64,000 bases of DNA from Cellulosilyticum sp. (GTDB lineage Bacteria; Bacillota; Clostridia; Lachnospirales; Cellulosilyticaceae), in the NCBI GenBank assembly GCA_015058045.1, contig SVDC01000002.1, positions 62,001-126,000 of the forward strand, given 5' to 3'. The notes beneath the pieces were generated by a model, which saw only the letters and a list, made by a program, of their open reading frames with translations, was not told the DNA's origin and did no database searches. Position numbers and translations under genes: made by a program. How positions within the stretch are numbered: position 1 is the first letter of the stretch; the number at the start of each line of letters is the position of its first letter. Below are positions 29,716 to 39,600 of the stretch, piece by piece.

Positions 29716-30864
29716 TTACTGTGCCTTTGCGAGTGGAATACCTCTTGAAATAAAGTCGTTCTCAAACTCTTCATTAGAAAGAGCATAAAGACGGATAGCT
29801 TCCTTTAAACCGTCGTCCGCAGCGGGATTAGTGTAAAGGTATCTAGCTTCCTGTGGCTTTAAATCACGAACTCTTGCACCCTGCTTTTTGAACTTGCCAT
29901 AAAGTACAAATGCTGAACCAGGATCTGATTCATCATACTTTGGTGTGTTAATAACAGGTGGTGTAAGAGGAGTAACTTCCTCTTCTGGCACATTGTTTTC
30001 AGTAGGTGTCTCATGAACTTCTTCTTCAATTAAAGGGGTTGAAGCTGTATGAGTAGCTTCATCAACTGGAACCTCTTTAGAAACATTATCTGACATATTC
30101 ATAAATGCTTCAAGTGTTGGCTCTTCAATTGTTGTAGCTTCCTCTGTCTTAGCCTCTGTTGTTTCAGAAGGAGATACAAGGGTAGGAGTAGCACAGTTTG
30201 TTGCGTTAGCCTTAGTAGCTTTAGTAGTCTTGCGACCTCTCTTTGGCTTTTCTGTTGCAGCATCCTTTACCACCTTAAAATCAACGATGTCAGGATCTTT
30301 TCTAAGGTCTACAGTGAAGAACTTCTCAGAGCTCACACATTTAACAGTAAACTCAACAATCTTTCGTCTAATAGAGTCTTTATCGTCATAAGTTAATTCT
30401 GTTACTACTAAATCTTTATTAGGAATACGGAATAATTCCTGCCCAAAATCATTAGTAGTATGTGTTTCGGCCTTATGTCCAAGTAATTCAAACGGGAATT
30501 TGAACTCATATGGAATCTGCTTTAGCTCAATACCGATACCGCAAGCAAATCCTGCTCGCTTGTCTGCGTCTGTAAACTGTTTCTTGATTGCATCGTCACC
30601 TTGCTGCTCATCACCTACATTATCATAAGTCATCCATTCTTTTAATTCGTCATTATAGATTTTAATGATAGAATGAACTTCTTCAGACCCATTAGGTCTA
30701 AATACGACCTCATGAGATATCTGCCATTTACCAGGATATTTTTCCTCAAGCATTAACTGGTCAACGGTAGCTGTTTTATAAAGATTAAATGTTGCACCCT
30801 GAAGAGTTACCTCATTTACCTTTACTTCTACGTCCTCTGGGCGTAGTGGTCCAAAATTAGGCAT
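29716..30864 (-). CDS. hypothetical replication-cassette protein
   Basis: 382 aa between primase and ssb. Confidence 0.6.
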   Translation of the reverse strand: MPNFGPLRPEDVEVKVNEVTLQGATFNLYKTATVDQLMLEEKYPGKWQISHEVVFRPNGSEEVHSIIKIYNDELKEWMTYDNVGDEQQGDDAIKKQFTDADKRAGFACGIGIELKQIPYEFKFPFELLGHKAETHTTNDFGQELFRIPNKDLVVTELTYDDKDSIRRKIVEFTVKCVSSEKFFTVDLRKDPDIVDFKVVKDAATEKPKRGRKTTKATKANATNCATPTLVSPSETTEAKTEEATTIEEPTLEAFMNMSDNVSKEVPVDEATHTASTPLIEEEVHETPTENNVPEEEVTPLTPPVINTPKYDESDPGSAFVLYGKFKKQGARVRDLKPQEARYLYTNPAADDGLKEAIRLYALSNEEFENDFISRGIPLAKAQ

Positions 30865-30947
30865 ATTTTTTGCCTCCTTTCATTTTTAAAGAGAAAAAAG
30901 GAGCCACATATTAAATGTGACTCCTAGACAAAAGTTACTGTATTAAA

Positions 30948-31385
30948 TTAGTTGAATGGAAGCTCCTCGTCGATTCCATCTGGAATGTTCATGAAGCCGT
31001 CGCCTGGATCAGAATTTGCTGACTGGAAATCGCCATTATCTGACTGCGAACCACCATTACCAGAACCCTTGCTCTCTGCAAATTCAACATTCTCAACAAC
31101 AACGTCAGTAGTATAAATCTTCTGACCATCCTTGTTAGTGTATGAGCCTGTCTGAATTCTACCTTCAGTAACGAACTTAGTACCTTTTCTTCCGTACTTC
31201 TCAATAAACTCCGCTGTCTTGCCAAATGCAACACAGTTAATAAAGTCTGCAGTCTGTTCGTCGCCTTCTCGCTTAAATCTACGGTCTACTGCAAGAGAAA
31301 ATCTTGCGACTGCACTGTTATTAGCTCCACCGTAGCGTACCTCTGGATCTCTTGTACATCTACCCATAAGAATTACTTTGTTCAT
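30948..31385 (-). CDS. ssb: single-stranded DNA-binding protein
   Basis: MNKVILMGRCTRDPEVRYGG..., C-terminal DEELPFN; ATG at 31385 after GGAGG. Confidence 0.93.
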   Translation of the reverse strand: MNKVILMGRCTRDPEVRYGGANNSAVARFSLAVDRRFKREGDEQTADFINCVAFGKTAEFIEKYGRKGTKFVTEGRIQTGSYTNKDGQKIYTTDVVVENVEFAESKGSGNGGSQSDNGDFQSANSDPGDGFMNIPDGIDEELPFN

Positions 31386-31420
31386 ATTGTTTACCTCCTT
31401 AATGAACGTTTGTTGACATA

Positions 31421-31520
31421 AAAAAAGCCCCACATAAGGGTATGCTTTGCTCTCCTTATGTCGGGGTTATTAATTAGTTCTAATTTATTTACTCGATTAT
31501 AATATCATACAATCACATAA
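31421..31520 (-). promoter_or_regulatory. promoter plus terminator-like hairpin leader (Att-3) before ssb
   Basis: AATAACCCCGACATAAGGAGAGCAAAGCATACCCTTATGTGGGGCTTTTTTT; GTGATTGTATGATATTATAATCGAGTAAATAA. Confidence 0.75.
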
Positions 31521-31581
31521 ATTGCAATTAAAGTTTGTAAAAAAAATAGGAGACTCACAAAATGTGAATCCCCTATAAAAG

Positions 31582-33810
31582 TTAACGTTGTTTATCGATT
31601 TCCTTTTTAAGGATTTCAACAAAGCGTTTAGGCATTTTACTTAGGTCAGTAATTTCCAAGAATTGAGGTGCAATCTTTTTAGATACGCCATATTCATACA
31701 AATCTTTGATTTCATCTGCATCATTGCCGATACCTGCTGTAATAATAGAAATTCCTTGCTTTGCACAATTTTTTTCAATTTCTACAATATCAAGCTTTGC
31801 ATTACCAGAATCTGACATCTCATAATTGCTTGGCTTATCTTTTATATAATAAAAGCCATAATTGCCATCGTTTGGAGCTCCATCCGAAATGATAATTAAT
31901 ATCTTTTCAGCAGCTTGTTCCTTTGATAATTTCTCTGCGCAGTAACGTAGAGCATAACCATCACGATTACAACCACCTACATAATTTTCTATGTTAGCAA
32001 TGCGATACAAGTCTTTTCCATCGATAGAATCAAATTCTGCAAATGAACTAAGTCGTACTGTACCTGACTTTTGATGTCCATAACAGCTAAATCTGATATC
32101 TAACTCTTTACAAAACTTATAAATAAGCATTGCGCTTTTTCTAGCAGCCTCAATTGATGGGCCATTCATAGAACCAGACATATCTATCAAAAGACAAATA
32201 CTCATATCTGGAATGTTCTCTGGTGCTTTTTTAGAAGAAAATCTCTTTAAATCAGTTCTATATGCCTGTTTTAAACGACGGCCAGAATAAAGACCATTAA
32301 GATTATCTCCAATTTGCAGATCGTGAATCTGCTTTACCCATTCTTTGATTAATCGCTTTAGGATTGTATCACATTCCTTATTGATTTCATCAAAATCTCT
32401 ACATTTACTAGTATCTGTAATTCGAGTTATGGTTGAACGGACACCTCTATGAAAATCGCTAAAGTCCATATCATTTTTAAGTGTATTACACTGCTTTTGA
32501 AGTTCTTCTTCCTGCTTTTGCTCAACTTTTTCCTGTGCGACGTTATTTTCTACATCTGAAAGCTCATTAGAGCAATCTCCGTGGTTAATAACATCATTTG
32601 AAGGAGCTTGTTGTTGCATAGAGTTAGATGAACTAGAACCACTTGAGTCTGAATTATCATCAAGAGGAGAGTAGTTGGCGTTAGAAGAATCACCTTCTTC
32701 CCCAGATAAATCATCACAAAGGTTTAGGTTATTATTTGAAGCATCTGAATTTCCAGACTCTCCATCAGAACCATCAGCAGACTCATCTGATGCACTATCA
32801 TTAGCTTCATCTGAGCCCTTCCCATTATTCGAGTCGGTATCATCTGCATCGCCCTGGTTTGATGACGAATTTTGTTCTTCATCGCCAGAATCATTTCCAT
32901 TTGCAGGGTCATTTGAATCAGAACTATCGGAACTAGAACTATTATCATTACTTGATGAATCATCGTTGTTAGATGAATCGTTCTTGTTCTGATTTTTCTT
33001 TTCTTCCTCTTTCTCCTGCAAGAAGTTGATTAATTCAGATACTATAGTTACACAGTAGTAACATCTTTTCTTTGAACTTTGCTCTATAAGAGAAGCATTT
33101 ATTGTAGGCTTCAGATACTCTAAAGCTTCTGTTGCTTCAATATTATCGAAGTTATCTGGTTCAAATCCATTTACTGCATAAGCTAATAAAAGATTTAAAA
33201 AGTCAATGACTGTATCACCAGACGAACCATTCGACTCCATGGTTTCTCTTTCCATTGCCGAAGCAAGTTGTCTCATAGCGGTGAGGTATTTTCTGTAACC
33301 CATATAGGTACTATTGAATGTACGCTCTATAGCTCCATCTTCAATGATGTTAGAGACTCTAAGAAAAAGACCTTTTACTTGTCCTCTTTGTTCTGGGAAC
33401 TTTTGCAAGTAAGCATTAAGTGCTCTTGCCTCATAGGACTGAATAGTGCCCACCTTTATTTGATTAACAATTCTGTTTGTTTCCTTAAAGTCAGTCCATA
33501 ATCTATGGCTGACTTCGTGACAAAGACAACCGATTAGAGCAGGAAAGCGGTGCTTTCTATCTAATCCCTGCAAGTAAACGTTATTTGCATTAAGTGTAAA
33601 CTCACAATTTTCATCAACACAGGCAACAATGCCTTCTTCGTCGCCCCAGAAAACGTTAATCTTGAATTTAGGCATATTATATATTTTACCAACGCCCCTA
33701 AGTAAGCTTTCGGCAAAATCTTTAAAAGCAGACGAAAGAAACACTTCCTTATCGGTTAGCTTGTCTCTTTCCGCTGATATAGCTCTTTTTAAGCTATTCT
33801 TGAAGTTCAT
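31582..33810 (-). CDS. VWA-domain protein, CobT-like organisation with long acidic/Ser-rich linker
   Basis: C-terminal MIDAS DMSGSMNGPSIEAARK, S/D/N-rich linker of about 150 aa, HEVSHRLW near N-terminus. Confidence 0.75.
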   Translation of the reverse strand: MNFKNSLKRAISAERDKLTDKEVFLSSAFKDFAESLLRGVGKIYNMPKFKINVFWGDEEGIVACVDENCEFTLNANNVYLQGLDRKHRFPALIGCLCHEVSHRLWTDFKETNRIVNQIKVGTIQSYEARALNAYLQKFPEQRGQVKGLFLRVSNIIEDGAIERTFNSTYMGYRKYLTAMRQLASAMERETMESNGSSGDTVIDFLNLLLAYAVNGFEPDNFDNIEATEALEYLKPTINASLIEQSSKKRCYYCVTIVSELINFLQEKEEEKKNQNKNDSSNNDDSSSNDNSSSSDSSDSNDPANGNDSGDEEQNSSSNQGDADDTDSNNGKGSDEANDSASDESADGSDGESGNSDASNNNLNLCDDLSGEEGDSSNANYSPLDDNSDSSGSSSSNSMQQQAPSNDVINHGDCSNELSDVENNVAQEKVEQKQEEELQKQCNTLKNDMDFSDFHRGVRSTITRITDTSKCRDFDEINKECDTILKRLIKEWVKQIHDLQIGDNLNGLYSGRRLKQAYRTDLKRFSSKKAPENIPDMSICLLIDMSGSMNGPSIEAARKSAMLIYKFCKELDIRFSCYGHQKSGTVRLSSFAEFDSIDGKDLYRIANIENYVGGCNRDGYALRYCAEKLSKEQAAEKILIIISDGAPNDGNYGFYYIKDKPSNYEMSDSGNAKLDIVEIEKNCAKQGISIITAGIGNDADEIKDLYEYGVSKKIAPQFLEITDLSKMPKRFVEILKKEIDKQR

Positions 33811-33863
33811 CTTTAATTCCTCCTTAAAAAATCAGCAAGGAAGATAAACCTCCTTGCCAAATA

Positions 33864-35753
33864 TTACTCATACATTGAGCATTCGCCAAACTTTGCATCG
33901 ATGCAGCCAGTGGCTACCTCTGCAATAGCTTCCTCGTCTTGTGAAACCTTGTTGATTACAGTTCTCTGAGCGCATTCTCTGATAATATCAGAAGTAGCTT
34001 CAGTTTCACCCATATCTTCAAGATCACACATGATTTCTATAGCCCAATTGTTAAGCTCACGCTGTCCACAGACACCATCATCAATACCCTTATCCTGGCA
34101 ATAAGCATTGATATCCTGTATCACTTCTGCCATTTCCTTAAGCATATCCTTAGAATAGAAGTCTGGAACAATCTTTAATGTTCTTTCCACCATGACATTA
34201 GCTTTCTCATTCTGGAAGTAACGAACGTCACCCATACGAGAAAGAACTGACTGGTTAAGATTAGCTGTACCAACATATCCGTTATTAGATGTGAAGATAA
34301 TAACAGCATTCTTATGCTTTTTAAGAGTCTCGCCAGTTGGGAGAGTAATGAAAGCATTACGGCCTGTCTCTAAAAGAGCGTTAAGGCCTACAGCAACACC
34401 TGCACGCTTTACGATACCAATTTCCTGTATCTCTACAGCATATCCGTATCTAATAGCCTTTGTGAGCGGGCCTTCTACGTACTTGTAATCCTTACCTTCG
34501 AGTCTCTTTGCAACACGCTTATTCACAAGATTAATCATCATCTCGATAAGCTCACCCTCATCTACATTTCCAGTAGGTCTTCTTTTGTAAATCTTAATGA
34601 ACGAGCTCTCTGGATCCATCATAATGTCTGAGACACTAGGAAGACCCATTTCTTTACGAACTCCATTAAAATCTAAAGCCTTATTAGCTGTATTAGGGTA
34701 AATCTGACCGATAAAATCAAAGATTTCCATGTCAGGGTTGCAAGTGATAATGTCATACACAAGGCCAAGTAATCCAGAAAGAATTCTTGAACCCATTGAC
34801 TTACCACATCCCGCAGGGCCTACAAAGAAGAATGTTCTAATTGGCTCTGCATACTTTGAAGATAACTTACAGTACTTTGCTGCACTTTTTGTCCACTCAG
34901 GAATATCAAGTCCATCAAGATTAGGAATTAATAACTTTTCCTTATCTGAATAGCTAGTATCTAAAGCAAAATCTGTTAAAGATACCTTGTTTGACTTCTG
35001 AGCAGTAAAATAGCGAGGAGTTCCAATAATGTCATTTCTGACCTTTGATTTTAAATCTCCCTGCGATAATGTTTTCATTGTATTGCTCTTATCAGCATTA
35101 TTATCTGGTCTGTTCTTTTCTGGAACATATAACCTTACTGTCGCATTGTTTGAACCTGAGTCAGTGATATTTCTGTAAATGCAATCTGTAAACTTAGCGA
35201 GTTTTAAAGCAAAACCGTTAAGGTTTTCTGGCTCACCGTTTGTAATCTTGCTCCAGAAATTCTTATCATCGTCAGAATACTTTGTATAAGGAACAATGTC
35301 CTCATAGCATCCCTTGATTTCGTCATTTTCATTAATCAGCTTTAGAATTAAAGCTATAAGAACAGCTGTACCAGTGTAACCAACACCAGTAGCCTTTTCG
35401 AAAATAACGTATTTTGCTGCAAGTACTGTTGATGGAAGAGTAGTATCGATTGTAGCTGCCTTTACAAGAACATTTCTGTTCTTATCAAAAGTAACCTTAA
35501 CCGCCTGCACTTCGCTTGAGTTTGAAGAATCAAGTTCTACAACATAACCGTTTGCAATTTCTCCTACATAGCACTGTCTATTAGACTTGCCATTAAGTAT
35601 CTTAACAGCCTCCCATAAATTACCAGATACGGAACAACCATTTCTCTTGTCGTTCCATGAACACTTTACCTCATCGGCACTAAAACGCTGCTTCATTGAC
35701 TGAAGCTCACCTTTAAATGAATCAGAACCGAACTGTAAAAAACTCAAAGACAT
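33864..35753 (-). CDS. MoxR/CobS-like AAA+ ATPase
   Basis: FFVGPAGCGKSMGSRIL, AAA motifs, directly upstream of VWA gene. Confidence 0.75.
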   Translation of the reverse strand: MSLSFLQFGSDSFKGELQSMKQRFSADEVKCSWNDKRNGCSVSGNLWEAVKILNGKSNRQCYVGEIANGYVVELDSSNSSEVQAVKVTFDKNRNVLVKAATIDTTLPSTVLAAKYVIFEKATGVGYTGTAVLIALILKLINENDEIKGCYEDIVPYTKYSDDDKNFWSKITNGEPENLNGFALKLAKFTDCIYRNITDSGSNNATVRLYVPEKNRPDNNADKSNTMKTLSQGDLKSKVRNDIIGTPRYFTAQKSNKVSLTDFALDTSYSDKEKLLIPNLDGLDIPEWTKSAAKYCKLSSKYAEPIRTFFFVGPAGCGKSMGSRILSGLLGLVYDIITCNPDMEIFDFIGQIYPNTANKALDFNGVRKEMGLPSVSDIMMDPESSFIKIYKRRPTGNVDEGELIEMMINLVNKRVAKRLEGKDYKYVEGPLTKAIRYGYAVEIQEIGIVKRAGVAVGLNALLETGRNAFITLPTGETLKKHKNAVIIFTSNNGYVGTANLNQSVLSRMGDVRYFQNEKANVMVERTLKIVPDFYSKDMLKEMAEVIQDINAYCQDKGIDDGVCGQRELNNWAIEIMCDLEDMGETEATSDIIRECAQRTVINKVSQDEEAIAEVATGCIDAKFGECSMYE

Positions 35754-35784
35754 GTTAATTAATCCTCCTTAACAAAAAAAATCA

Positions 35785-35845
35785 GGCCGTCACCAGGACG
35801 ACCACAGTAGTTACTGTTTAACGTCCCTTAAGACGACTTCCTATA
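35785..35845 (-). ncRNA. structured 5' UTR before AAA gene
   Basis: CGTC..GACG, ACAGTAACTACTGT and GTCGTCCTGGTGACGGC hairpins; alternative GGGACG:CGTCCT. Confidence 0.5.
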
Positions 35846-35857
35846 TTAAAGAAGTTA

Positions 35858-36451
35858 TTAGGCTACAAAGTCAGTTGCGACAACGACCTTAAGTACGGTC
35901 TTTTCATCGTCGTTAATAATTGACTGAATGCCTTCATCAAGAAGTAAATCCTGAAGCTTCTTTACCTGCTCACCATCAAGCTCTGAAATGTCGTAATCAA
36001 CACCTAACTTACCGTCAAGCTTTGCCATTTCAACCTCGCCCAATATTGCTTGTAAATGCTCCTTAAGAAATTCATATTCTGCCGTTTTGACAAAATCATT
36101 AACATCTTCCTGATCAACTGGCTCACGAAAGAAAATATCTGATGTATTCTGTAGACATCTTTCTGTTGTTCCATCTGCCAAATAAACCTTAAAGCCTATT
36201 TGAGTTGTATGGACAGCAGCTGTATATTTCCCAGAACTAATTTCAAAAGAAACCATCGTAGGATACTTTCTTAAAAGATACCTACGTGCGCATTCATAAA
36301 AGAAACGCATTTTTGCATCCTTATAAGGATTTTCTTTGAACTGTTCATTATTTACATGAGCTCTTAAATCTTTGCCACCATTTAAGTTATAAGCTACAGA
36401 ACCTAAAACTGTTATGATAGCAAGTAGAAAAGCGATAAAAATAATTGCCAT
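35858..36451 (-). CDS. hypothetical protein with N-terminal TM
   Basis: 197 aa. Confidence 0.6.
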   Translation of the reverse strand: MAIIFIAFLLAIITVLGSVAYNLNGGKDLRAHVNNEQFKENPYKDAKMRFFYECARRYLLRKYPTMVSFEISSGKYTAAVHTTQIGFKVYLADGTTERCLQNTSDIFFREPVDQEDVNDFVKTAEYEFLKEHLQAILGEVEMAKLDGKLGVDYDISELDGEQVKKLQDLLLDEGIQSIINDDEKTVLKVVVATDFVA

Positions 36452-36849
36452 TATGCGACACCTCCTTTAACTTTAGCTGTTGTTTGTTTACTAAGCTTAG
36501 ATTTTGATTGTGGCTGCTTTATAGCATCAATCCACTCAAGATCCTTAACGTTAAATGCGAATGTCGGAATTGGAACCTTTTTATTGCTCGCAGGGTCTAA
36601 GAAGGTTTTTATATACTGATTTGCATTGCAAGTCAGATTGTAATAATCACCTTTTCTTAGAATCTTTTTCCATTTCTTGAAGTTAGAGCGAGGGTTTTCC
36701 TCATCATCCTCCCAGATTGTACAGTGATAAACGTCATTATCACCATTAGTCTTAACAAAAAACTTAATATAAGAGTCTCCGTTAGAACTTTGTCCTACAG
36801 GGCTAATGTCGCAACATTTAGCGTAGGTTAAAAACATCTTTGCACTCAT
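36451..36849 (-). CDS. hypothetical protein
   Basis: MSAKMFLTYAKCC; ATG at 36849 after GGAGG. Confidence 0.65.
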   Translation of the reverse strand: MSAKMFLTYAKCCDISPVGQSSNGDSYIKFFVKTNGDNDVYHCTIWEDDEENPRSNFKKWKKILRKGDYYNLTCNANQYIKTFLDPASNKKVPIPTFAFNVKDLEWIDAIKQPQSKSKLSKQTTAKVKGGVA

Positions 36850-36876
36850 GGCATATGTCCTCCTAAAAATAAAATA

Positions 36877-37016
36877 AGCCACGCATAATGCGTGACTCTT
36901 GCAGACTAAAATAAAAATAACCCTGCTAAATAGTAGAGTTAGTCCCTATTTAGTCGGGGTTAATAGTATTGTTATAATTATTTACTTGAACATAATATCA
37001 CAAAAATCACATTTAA
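36877..37016 (-). promoter_or_regulatory. promoter plus terminator-like hairpin leader (Att-4), followed by AGTCACGCATTATGCGTGGCT hairpin
   Basis: AACCCCGACTAAATAGGGACTAACTCTACTATTTAGCAGGGTTATTTTTATTTT; GTGATTTTTGTGATATTATGTTCAAGTAAATAA. Confidence 0.78.
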
Positions 37017-37146
37017 TCAAACCTAAAATAGAACATAATGGAACAGCATTAGTCTGATAGTAAAAGGAAATTTGATTTTTTAACTAAAAAGTGATTAAAA
37101 GCTATTATATATAGTGTTATGTAAAAAGTTGTGATAGTATACCTAC

Positions 37147-37782
37147 ATGGATACTTTAGGAAATAATTTAGCAAACTACATTAAGTCCTTAGAGAATGCT
37201 TTACAAAGTGCGAGAGAGGGCGCATCTTCGACAGTAGACATCGAAAAAGTTTTTATGGATTTGGAAGAATGTAAAAAGAACGCACAGTTCTTATTGTCAG
37301 ACGATCCATTTCCATATAGTGATACCAGTAAAGCTTCTTGTGATTGTACACACATCATGGATATTAGCAGAATAGGAGAGGACACTTACAAGTTTGTACT
37401 CGATAAATTGCTTCCGCATAGACTTGATTATCATAAATTAACACACAAAGTTGCATCAAGAATCAACCAGAGTTATGCAAAAAGTTTTGAGCGAGATATA
37501 TTTGATTTTTGTTTCAATGAAGATTTTAAGAAATACGAAGATACTGATAAAGTGGTAGTTGTTTTTATTAATTACTATGATTCATCAGATTCAAGTACCT
37601 GGGATAACGATAATTTAGATGTAAAAGTCTTTATAGACTACGTTATTTCGGGAAAGTTTATTGTTGACGATAGTCATGAGCATCTGTCATATTGTATGCT
37701 TTCAAAAGAAGGCAGATATACGCATACGGAAGTGTATTTAACAAAGGAATCTAATTTAGGAAGTATCCTAGCACTAATTTAG
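37147..37782 (+). CDS. hypothetical protein
   Basis: 211 aa; upstream promoter AAAAGTGATTAAAAGCTATTATAT. Confidence 0.6.
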   Translation: MDTLGNNLANYIKSLENALQSAREGASSTVDIEKVFMDLEECKKNAQFLLSDDPFPYSDTSKASCDCTHIMDISRIGEDTYKFVLDKLLPHRLDYHKLTHKVASRINQSYAKSFERDIFDFCFNEDFKKYEDTDKVVVVFINYYDSSDSSTWDNDNLDVKVFIDYVISGKFIVDDSHEHLSYCMLSKEGRYTHTEVYLTKESNLGSILALI

Positions 37783-37797
37783 GAGACAAAATTGATT

Positions 37798-38139
37798 ATG
37801 GAGAAATACATATCAAAAAAGGAAATCATTAAGCAGTATCATGATGATGCAGGCTGCACAATCAAAGAAGCGACCGTTTCAATCAATTTATTAATTAAGA
37901 TTGTTACTGAAGCCTTAAAAACTGGTAAGCCAGTCAGACTAGATGGTATAGGAACTTTTGAAGTACGTGAAAGAAACAAGTACAAAGGGTTTAATCCTCA
38001 GACTGGTAAAAGAATCGAAATTGGTGAAACTTCTTTTTTACATTTTTCACCAACACCTGCATTAACTAGAGATATTAATACTTGGAGATTTTGGCCAGAT
38101 GACGAAAAAAATCAGGAACAAAAACTCTTAGCTAAATAA
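37798..38139 (+). CDS. HU/IHF-family DNA-binding protein
   Basis: KPVRLDGIGTFEVRERNKYKGFNPQTGKRIEIGETSFLHFSPTPAL. Confidence 0.9.
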   Translation: MEKYISKKEIIKQYHDDAGCTIKEATVSINLLIKIVTEALKTGKPVRLDGIGTFEVRERNKYKGFNPQTGKRIEIGETSFLHFSPTPALTRDINTWRFWPDDEKNQEQKLLAK

Positions 38140-38144
38140 TTATA

Positions 38145-38180
38145 TGGGCTTCAGATCTAAAACATCTGGAGCCTTTTTTG
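38145..38180 (+). terminator. intrinsic terminator after HU gene
   Basis: gggcttcagatctaaaacatctggagcctttttt. Confidence 0.65.
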
Positions 38181-38313
38181 AGGTCAAATTTTGTCTTAGG
38201 TTCTTGCAAGCAATTCTGCTTGATTAATTTTCAAAAAAACTTTAGTTATGAAATAGTCTAAAAATGTTATATTAAGTAGAGGGAAGCCATAGTTGTGATA
38301 TAGATTATATATT

Positions 38314-38361
38314 AATGTCGGTAAACCTACGTTTGACGACATTACTTTAACGTGATATAAT
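38314..38361 (+). promoter_or_regulatory. inverted repeat overlapping a promoter for the accessory block
   Basis: AATGTCGgtAAACctacGTTTgaCGACATT overlapping -35 TTGACG, 18-bp spacer, -10 TATAAT. Confidence 0.6.
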
Positions 38362-38420
38362 AGTTTTATGATAAAGATTTCTAATAAATTACTACTATCT
38401 TTATAGAGAAAGGCCTATAT

Positions 38421-38582
38421 ATGGAAAAGATATATGAATACAATAAATCTTTTAGAAATGGTTGGTATTTACGATCTATTGACGGTAAAGATTATAAATT
38501 ATTCCCAACAGATATTTCTTTAAAGATTTACGCCAAGGAAAACGACATCACCCTTGTAAAAGGTGAAATTAATAAATATTAA
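38421..38582 (+). CDS. small protein (53 aa)
   Basis: MEKIYEYNKSFRNGWYLRSIDGKDYKLFPTDISLKIYAKENDITLVKGEINKY, with SD GAAAGG; not in supplied ORF track. Confidence 0.5.
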   Translation: MEKIYEYNKSFRNGWYLRSIDGKDYKLFPTDISLKIYAKENDITLVKGEINKY

Positions 38583-38593
38583 GGAAATGATTT

Positions 38594-39085
38594 ATGAGAA
38601 TTCCAATTGCGAAAGAAATTCAAGAAAAAATAAATAACGGAGATGTTTTAATTGCGGTAGATTGGTTTAAATGGACTTTATTTGGTCTAAGATTTACGTA
38701 TCATACAGCTCCAGACAAAAGATGGTCATGTAGCAAACTGCATGCAATTGAAAGAAATGATTTTTCTAATGAAGAATATGCTTCAGGCTATGAGATTGAT
38801 GATAAATTTTTACGTCTCTCTCCTTTTAAGAACTTTGGAATCCCCCTTAAGGGGCAAGGATATGTCTGTGGACTCAGTTTAGAGTCTGATGGCATATATT
38901 ACGATTTTATATATGAAACTGAATATTTGGCTCATATTAAAGTAAAAATGACTGAAGACGGTATATTTGAAGGAAAAATCATTGTACCGCCTACATGGGA
39001 TCTAACAAAAAGGGAAAAAGTACTACTCTATTCTGCCAAAAACGTAAATGTCGTTTGCACTGATATTTTAGGCAGGGCTGCATAA
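38594..39085 (+). CDS. hypothetical protein
   Basis: 163 aa, AAGGAAATG context. Confidence 0.6.
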   Translation: MRIPIAKEIQEKINNGDVLIAVDWFKWTLFGLRFTYHTAPDKRWSCSKLHAIERNDFSNEEYASGYEIDDKFLRLSPFKNFGIPLKGQGYVCGLSLESDGIYYDFIYETEYLAHIKVKMTEDGIFEGKIIVPPTWDLTKREKVLLYSAKNVNVVCTDILGRAA

Positions 39086-39105
39086 AATAATTATAAGGAG
39101 TTTAT

Positions 39106-39276
39106 ATGGCTAAGAAAAATATTATTAACTTTCCAAGTCTTGAGGAAAGAGTTTTAAGTAGTTACGAATTAAATGATACTGACGATGTATCTACAGAACG
39201 ATTGTTAGCTATGGTTGCAGATGATTGCAATTGCTCTATTTCAGATGTAGTAGATATACTAAGTAAATCAGTATAA
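39106..39276 (+). CDS. small protein (56 aa)
   Basis: MAKKNIINFPSLEERVLSSYELNDTDDVSTERLLAMVADDCNCSISDVVDILSKSV, SD AAGGAG; not in ORF track. Confidence 0.55.
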   Translation: MAKKNIINFPSLEERVLSSYELNDTDDVSTERLLAMVADDCNCSISDVVDILSKSV

Positions 39277-39288
39277 AGGAATATATTA

Positions 39289-39576
39289 ATGCAATTATTG
39301 AATAAATGCCCTATTTGTGGCGGTAAACTCTATGAGGATAACTTATATCAATACAGCAGGATTTATGAGATAGGTAAGTCTGGAAAGACTTTATCTAAAT
39401 ACAAAAAAGGGGTTGACTGTCCAATGGAATGCGCCCAATTATACTGTGAAAATAAAGATTTCATTACTGATTTTGAATTTAATGTAGAAATTCCTGATGG
39501 ATTTGATGGTAGAATTATTAGAGAAAATGGAAAATATTATATAGATACAGAAAAACATGGTTGGTGGGATTATTAA
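39289..39576 (+). CDS. zinc-ribbon-like hypothetical protein
   Basis: CPICGGK...CPMECAQLYC. Confidence 0.6.
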   Translation: MQLLNKCPICGGKLYEDNLYQYSRIYEIGKSGKTLSKYKKGVDCPMECAQLYCENKDFITDFEFNVEIPDGFDGRIIRENGKYYIDTEKHGWWDY

Positions 39577-39600
39577 ATGTAAAGAAGAAAGGAGTCTTAT

